Made by a program: the position numbers and the translations under genes. Shown here in pieces: positions 5,839-8,432 of a stretch of DNA of 8,432 nt. The stretch is from positions 1-8,432 of the forward strand of contig QMMZ01000058.1 in NCBI GenBank assembly GCA_003647525.1. Direction: 5' to 3'. The stretch comes from Deltaproteobacteria bacterium. GTDB taxonomy: Bacteria; Desulfobacterota; Desulfobacteria; Desulfobacterales; ETH-SRB1. Position 1 is the stretch's first letter, and each line of letters begins with the position of its first letter. The notes beneath the pieces were generated by a model. That model was given only the letters and a program-made list of their open reading frames with translations. It searched no databases and was not told the DNA's origin.

Positions 5839-6195
5839 TCAATTTTTTCTATAGATATATGAAAGTGATGAGCGACTTTTTTTAACCAAAAGCGATAGTT
5901 GCTCTAAATCAGGAAACTGTTTGGAGCTGTCTGAAAAAGATAATAAGCCCGGCAACCCGTATTGAATAAAACTCTTTTCCGCTTCATGAAAAGAAAATCG
6001 TGGGATGTTAAAGTTCTCGCAAGCCCATTTAATGGATGAGCCTTGTGCCCAAACACTGCGGAGGCACTCATATTTCTTGAAAAAGTTGTCACCCTTAATA
6101 AGATATGGGGTTTTGACTTGGTGTCTATCCATTGATTGCAGAATGCGAGAATGAAAAGATTGAAAATATTTTATGGATTTTCTTGATAAAATCAT
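5839..6195 (-). pseudogene. N-terminal fragment of a helix-turn-helix transposase
   Basis: This 118-codon frame has a helix-turn-helix region around residues 50-85 (GSSIKWACENFNIPRFSFHE, then a short turn and YGLPGLLSFSD). That arrangement is typical of the DNA-binding N-terminus of transposases whose catalytic part follows later. The similarity ends at about residue 109 (KKSRSSLS); the rest (YIYRKN) looks random and runs into a stop. No catalytic DDE region is present downstream in any frame before the ANTAR gene. The gene therefore seems cut at about position 5866, leaving only the DNA-binding part. The exact IS family is not identified, and no terminal inverted repeats were found around it. 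It could still be expressed as a small DNA-binding protein, but there is no good ribosome binding site. Confidence 0.6.
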
Positions 6196-6676
6196 GTTTT
6201 ATTATTATCATGCTAAAAGCACCAAGCCAAGCATTTTTCAATCAAGCTAATCGCACTTTTGAGGTTAGAATAACAAAAGAGAGTTGATAATGATTTAAAG
6301 TAGATATGGAATTTTCGTCAAAATACGTATCCGAATTGTAAACGAAATACAGGAAACGTTATGAAAGAATTGGCTTTGGCCTCAAAACTAGAGTTGACAT
6401 AGAGCAATATTTAATCTATTTTTTAAAGGAGTTAGGTTGATTGGTGTGCGGGAGAACGAGAAAATTATAAATCTGATTATCATCAAAATACTGTGCATTT
6501 AGCATGATAGAGTTTCACGCTATACGCACAATTTCAGATTTGAAAAAGCATTTAAATTAAATAGGTTATAGAATTCAATTGAGAAAAATGATTGAGAATT
6601 GTCCAAGATTCATATCAGATTTCGTCTGATAATTTCTTATGCTGGGTTTTTATGAAATTTTCGGGGTAGTGGAGGT
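6196..6676. other. AT-rich stretch without a gene
   Basis: About 480 nt of visibly AT-rich sequence with only very short open frames. One hairpin is clear: TATCAGA (6613-6619) with TCTGATA (6625-6631) around a 5-nt loop. No terminator tract, tRNA or known RNA was recognised. The composition differs from both flanking intact genes. Confidence 0.6.
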
Positions 6677-6788
6677 TGCTATAGACTTTCAGATAAATAA
6701 TTTCACAAGGATAGAAGGAGGAAGGTGTATTAGTTATACGTCGACGACTGATAACACAGTGAAATTATTTATCTGAAAGTCTATAGCA
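6677..6788. repeat. Perfect 30-bp inverted repeat with 52-nt centre, overlapping the lysR end
   Basis: Arms at 6677-6706 and 6759-6788 are perfectly complementary over 30 bases; the left arm starts TGCTATAGACTTTCAG. The 52-nt centre carries an 8-bp palindrome CGTCGACG (6739-6746). The right arm contains the last codon and the TAG stop of the LysR gene. It might be a small nonautonomous element, a fold-back duplication of the gene end, or a long transcript hairpin. There is no U-tract to make it an ordinary intrinsic terminator, and no target-site duplication is visible outside the arms. Confidence 0.9.
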
Positions 6789-7698
6789 GAAAATCAAAAA
6801 TAGCCTGGCACAGAGGTGAAGCAGTTCTTTTTTTATCTTTCATCAGATAAAATTTTCGCTTCATCTCAAGCCCTTTTATTTTTAATGCTTTAGGAACACC
6901 TGTTTTTAGCTCAGTTCCAAGTGCCCTGGAAGACAGGATTGATATACCGAGACCTGCTTTTATTCCTTCTTTTACCGCGGTGGAAGAGCCAAGTCGAGCC
7001 ACGATATTTAATGATTCTATGGATGCTGATTCATGTTTTTGGAGATAATTCTCCATAATTTTTAAAGTACCTGAACCTTTTTCCCTTAATATAAAAGGCT
7101 CTTTAAAAAGTTCCTCAACCGTGATCTTTTGTTTCTTTGCCAGACTGTGGCTGGCAGGGACTGCTACTACCAGTTCATCATCCCATAATTCATAGTAGTT
7201 TAGAGTTTTTATTGAGTTTTTGGAGCCAACTACACCCAGCTCAAGATAACCCCCGGCAACATCCTCTTCAATCTTACCTGTGTCAGCAATGGTGAGTATA
7301 ACGGATATATTGGGAAATTTTTTGTTAAATTGTTCAATGTATTTTGGAAGTATATATTCGCCTGGAATTGTGCTGCCGCCGATATGGATTTCTCCTTGCT
7401 TTAGTCCTATAAAGTCTTCCATTGCAAGACATGCCGTTCTTTTCATATCAAGCAGAAGCCGGGCATGCGCAAACAGAAGTTTTCCAGCCCTGGTTGGAAC
7501 GACTTCTCTGCCTAAACGGTCAAGAAGTTTTGCTCCGATCATTTTTTCAAGATTTGATATTCTTTCACTGACCGAAGCCTGTGCCAGAAAAACAGCAGAA
7601 GCAGCTTTTGAAAAACTTTTATGCTCGACCACCTTGCAGAATATTTCCAGTTGTCGGAGGTCAAAATCAATTGATGATTTTCGAGGAGAGTGTTTCAT
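6781..7698 (-). CDS. LysR-type transcriptional regulator, selenium-metabolism-associated type
   Basis: The 305-residue protein has a winged helix-turn-helix at about residues 13-72 (LRQLEIFCKVVEHKSFSKAA, then SVSERISNLEK and LLDRLGREVVPTRAG) and a periplasmic-binding-like effector domain from about 100 to 300. The effector half has STIPGEYILP, LELGVVGSK and EPFILREKGSGT. These features resemble, from memory, the LysR group that accompanies selenium-metabolism genes in anaerobes, but no selenium gene is in this window, so the specificity is inferred. Ten residues precede the usual family start. The ATG is 5 nt after the stop of the pyruvate-kinase-domain gene, so the two are co-transcribed. 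The ribosome binding site is weak (AGG, 4 nt before the ATG), consistent with coupling. Its final leucine codon and TAG stop lie in the inverted repeat at 6677-6788, so the native C-terminus may have been altered by a few residues. Confidence 0.93.
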   Translation of the reverse strand: MKHSPRKSSIDFDLRQLEIFCKVVEHKSFSKAASAVFLAQASVSERISNLEKMIGAKLLDRLGREVVPTRAGKLLFAHARLLLDMKRTACLAMEDFIGLKQGEIHIGGSTIPGEYILPKYIEQFNKKFPNISVILTIADTGKIEEDVAGGYLELGVVGSKNSIKTLNYYELWDDELVVAVPASHSLAKKQKITVEELFKEPFILREKGSGTLKIMENYLQKHESASIESLNIVARLGSSTAVKEGIKAGLGISILSSRALGTELKTGVPKALKIKGLEMKRKFYLMKDKKRTASPLCQAIFDFLL

Positions 7699-7703
7699 TA
7701 AAC

Positions 7704-8252
7704 CTAAAACTGTCTGGGCTTACATATAATTTCCCTGATACGCAGATCAAAAAGATCGGACTGATTTGCGGGCTTTATAACCAGCGCCGCATCAGCGCCT
7801 CTTGCTGTCCCGCCTATTGAGATGATATCATTACCTGTAAGCGTGCCGGCGTCAGCCGCCATTATTGATACCTCTACAGCAACTTTGGTTCCCTGCCCGA
7901 AAAGTCTTAAGGTATCTGCTATAAGGAGTACAGGATAGATACCTGTATATTTTTTTGTGATAGACCGTTCGACGCCTGAAAGAGCATGGGTAGCTGATAC
8001 CACGACAACGCCTTTTTTTTTAAGATCATTTTTAACGTCATCCGACATCATTTTTTTAAAGGGCTCCTTGAAGCCGCAGTGGTATGTTACAGCAGTAATG
8101 CGAAAACCACTGAAAATTTCCAGGGCTTTGTATGCTGTATCTCCTTTTGTAGAAGCTAAAACAACTTCATTTAAACCTAATTCTTTTCCCCTCTCAAATG
8201 CCAGATTGAGGGTCTGTTCGGTATTATTTTTTCCTGGTTTATCGAAAAACAT
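7704..8252 (-). CDS. Stand-alone pyruvate kinase alpha/beta (C-terminal) domain protein
   Basis: This 182-residue protein matches the C-terminal alpha/beta domain of pyruvate kinase (PK_C) without the catalytic barrel. Visible motifs are TLNLAFERGKELGLNEVVLA near the start, then VVSATHALSGVERSI, RLFGQGTKVAVEVSIMAADA, and IGGTARGADAALVIKPANQS before FDLRIREIICKPR at the end. In pyruvate kinase this domain binds allosteric effectors; the free-standing family has no defined reaction. ATG 8252 is chosen because AAGGA lies 8 nt upstream (8261-8265 on the minus strand). A longer frame from GTG 8303 would add 17 residues of unlikely composition (NAYNNNYKIKVLRKII). It is the first gene of an operon with the LysR gene 5 nt downstream, which suggests that the regulator controls, or senses a metabolite related to, this protein. 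Confidence 0.88.
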   Translation of the reverse strand: MFFDKPGKNNTEQTLNLAFERGKELGLNEVVLASTKGDTAYKALEIFSGFRITAVTYHCGFKEPFKKMMSDDVKNDLKKKGVVVVSATHALSGVERSITKKYTGIYPVLLIADTLRLFGQGTKVAVEVSIMAADAGTLTGNDIISIGGTARGADAALVIKPANQSDLFDLRIREIICKPRQF

Positions 8253-8294
8253 GATAATTTTCCTTAGCACCTTGATTTTATAATTATTATTGTA

Positions 8295-8311
8295 AGCGTT
8301 CACGGAACGCT
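8295..8311. promoter_or_regulatory. Perfect palindrome upstream of the PK-C/lysR operon
   Basis: AGCGTTC and GAACGCT are perfect complements around ACG, centred about 51 nt upstream of the chosen start codon. The position suits an operator or a leader hairpin. It does not resemble the classic ATAA-N7-TTAT LysR half sites. It may instead belong to the short repeats immediately upstream. Confidence 0.35.
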
Positions 8312-8375
8312 GAAATTAGAAATCAGAAATTTGGCCTTCATGCTTTTGTACTGTTTTTCCCAATTTCCAATTTCT
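8312..8375. repeat. Second 7-nt tandem repeat family with inverted arms
   Basis: GAAATTA, GAAATCA, GAAATTT followed by GG (8312-8334) face CCAATTT, CCAATTT, CT (8360-8375) across about 25 nt. The reverse complement of the second arm is again GAAATTG-type heptamers, so the block can fold into an imperfect hairpin. The design is the same as in the array at 1679-1824 but with a different unit. Confidence 0.65.
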
Positions 8376-8426
8376 ACTTTAACTTTAGGCACTTTAATAT
8401 ACTTTAGCTCACTTTAGGCACTTATG
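8376..8426. repeat. Short ACTTTA tandem repeats at the window edge
   Basis: ACTTTA recurs at 8376, 8382, 8391, 8401 and 8411, mostly 9-10 nt apart, and the 13-mer ACTTTAGGCACTT occurs twice (8382 and 8411). The array probably continues past the window edge. Function unknown. Confidence 0.6.
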
Positions 8427-8432
8427 TTCGCA

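Noticed and set aside
6394..6502. TTGACA-17-TATTTT promoter followed by AAAGGAG and a 21-codon frame from TTG 6437
   Set aside because: The transcription start implied by the promoter would fall inside the AAAGGAG, so the two signals are incompatible, and the peptide has no recognisable character.
6677..6788. Ordinary Rho-independent terminator for lysR
   Set aside because: The stem is far too long, the loop is 52 nt and no T-tract follows on the minus strand.
7280..7729. 149-codon plus-strand frame opposite the LysR gene
   Set aside because: Antisense shadow of a clearly identified LysR protein.
7957..8283. 108-codon plus-strand frame opposite the PK-C gene
   Set aside because: Antisense shadow of the pyruvate kinase domain gene.

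Overview
The window looks like an accessory stretch of a moderate-to-low GC bacterial chromosome, most likely a sulfate-reducer-like member of the Desulfobacterota (former Deltaproteobacteria). This assignment is an inference. It rests on a GAF-ANTAR RNA-binding regulator, a LysR regulator resembling the selenium-metabolism-associated group, a free-standing pyruvate kinase C-terminal domain protein, and degenerate 7-nt tandem repeats between genes. No rRNA, tRNA or CRISPR array was seen.

Layout. Positions 1-306 (minus) hold a tightly coupled pair of small conserved genes of unknown function, the second cut by the window edge. Positions 347-890 hold an IS200/IS605-type element with matching subterminal hairpins at both ends; its tnpA has lost reading frame near the start codon. 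Positions 928-1074 hold a strongly palindromic, possibly RNA-structured element that is also spanned by a 48-codon open frame. Positions 1075-1678 hold at most gene remnants. Positions 1679-1824 carry two facing arrays of 7-nt repeats. An 893-residue SNF2-family helicase follows at 1876-4557 (plus). Directly behind it is a scar at 4550-4958, where a decayed transposase-like fragment is joined to an internal fragment of a class II (PurF-like) glutamine amidotransferase. A GAF-ANTAR antitermination regulator lies on the minus strand at 4980-5681, then the N-terminal part of a helix-turn-helix transposase (5839-6195) and about 480 nt of AT-rich sequence without a gene. A perfect 30-bp inverted repeat (6677-6788) overlaps the end of the LysR gene and supplies its stop codon. 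The window closes with a two-gene minus-strand operon: a pyruvate-kinase alpha/beta-domain protein (7704-8252) followed by the LysR regulator (6781-7698). Its upstream region carries a 7-bp-arm palindrome and further short tandem repeats.

How it fits together. Four genes look intact and large enough to be functional: SNF2 helicase, GAF-ANTAR, LysR and PK-C. Only the last two form an evident operon. The rest is mobile-element debris and repeat families, so the region reads as an insertion and decay hotspot. I found no convincing multi-gene novel system. The most unusual items are the palindromic element with its small ORF, the perfect inverted repeat at the lysR end, the chimeric scar beside the ANTAR gene, and the two heptamer repeat families.
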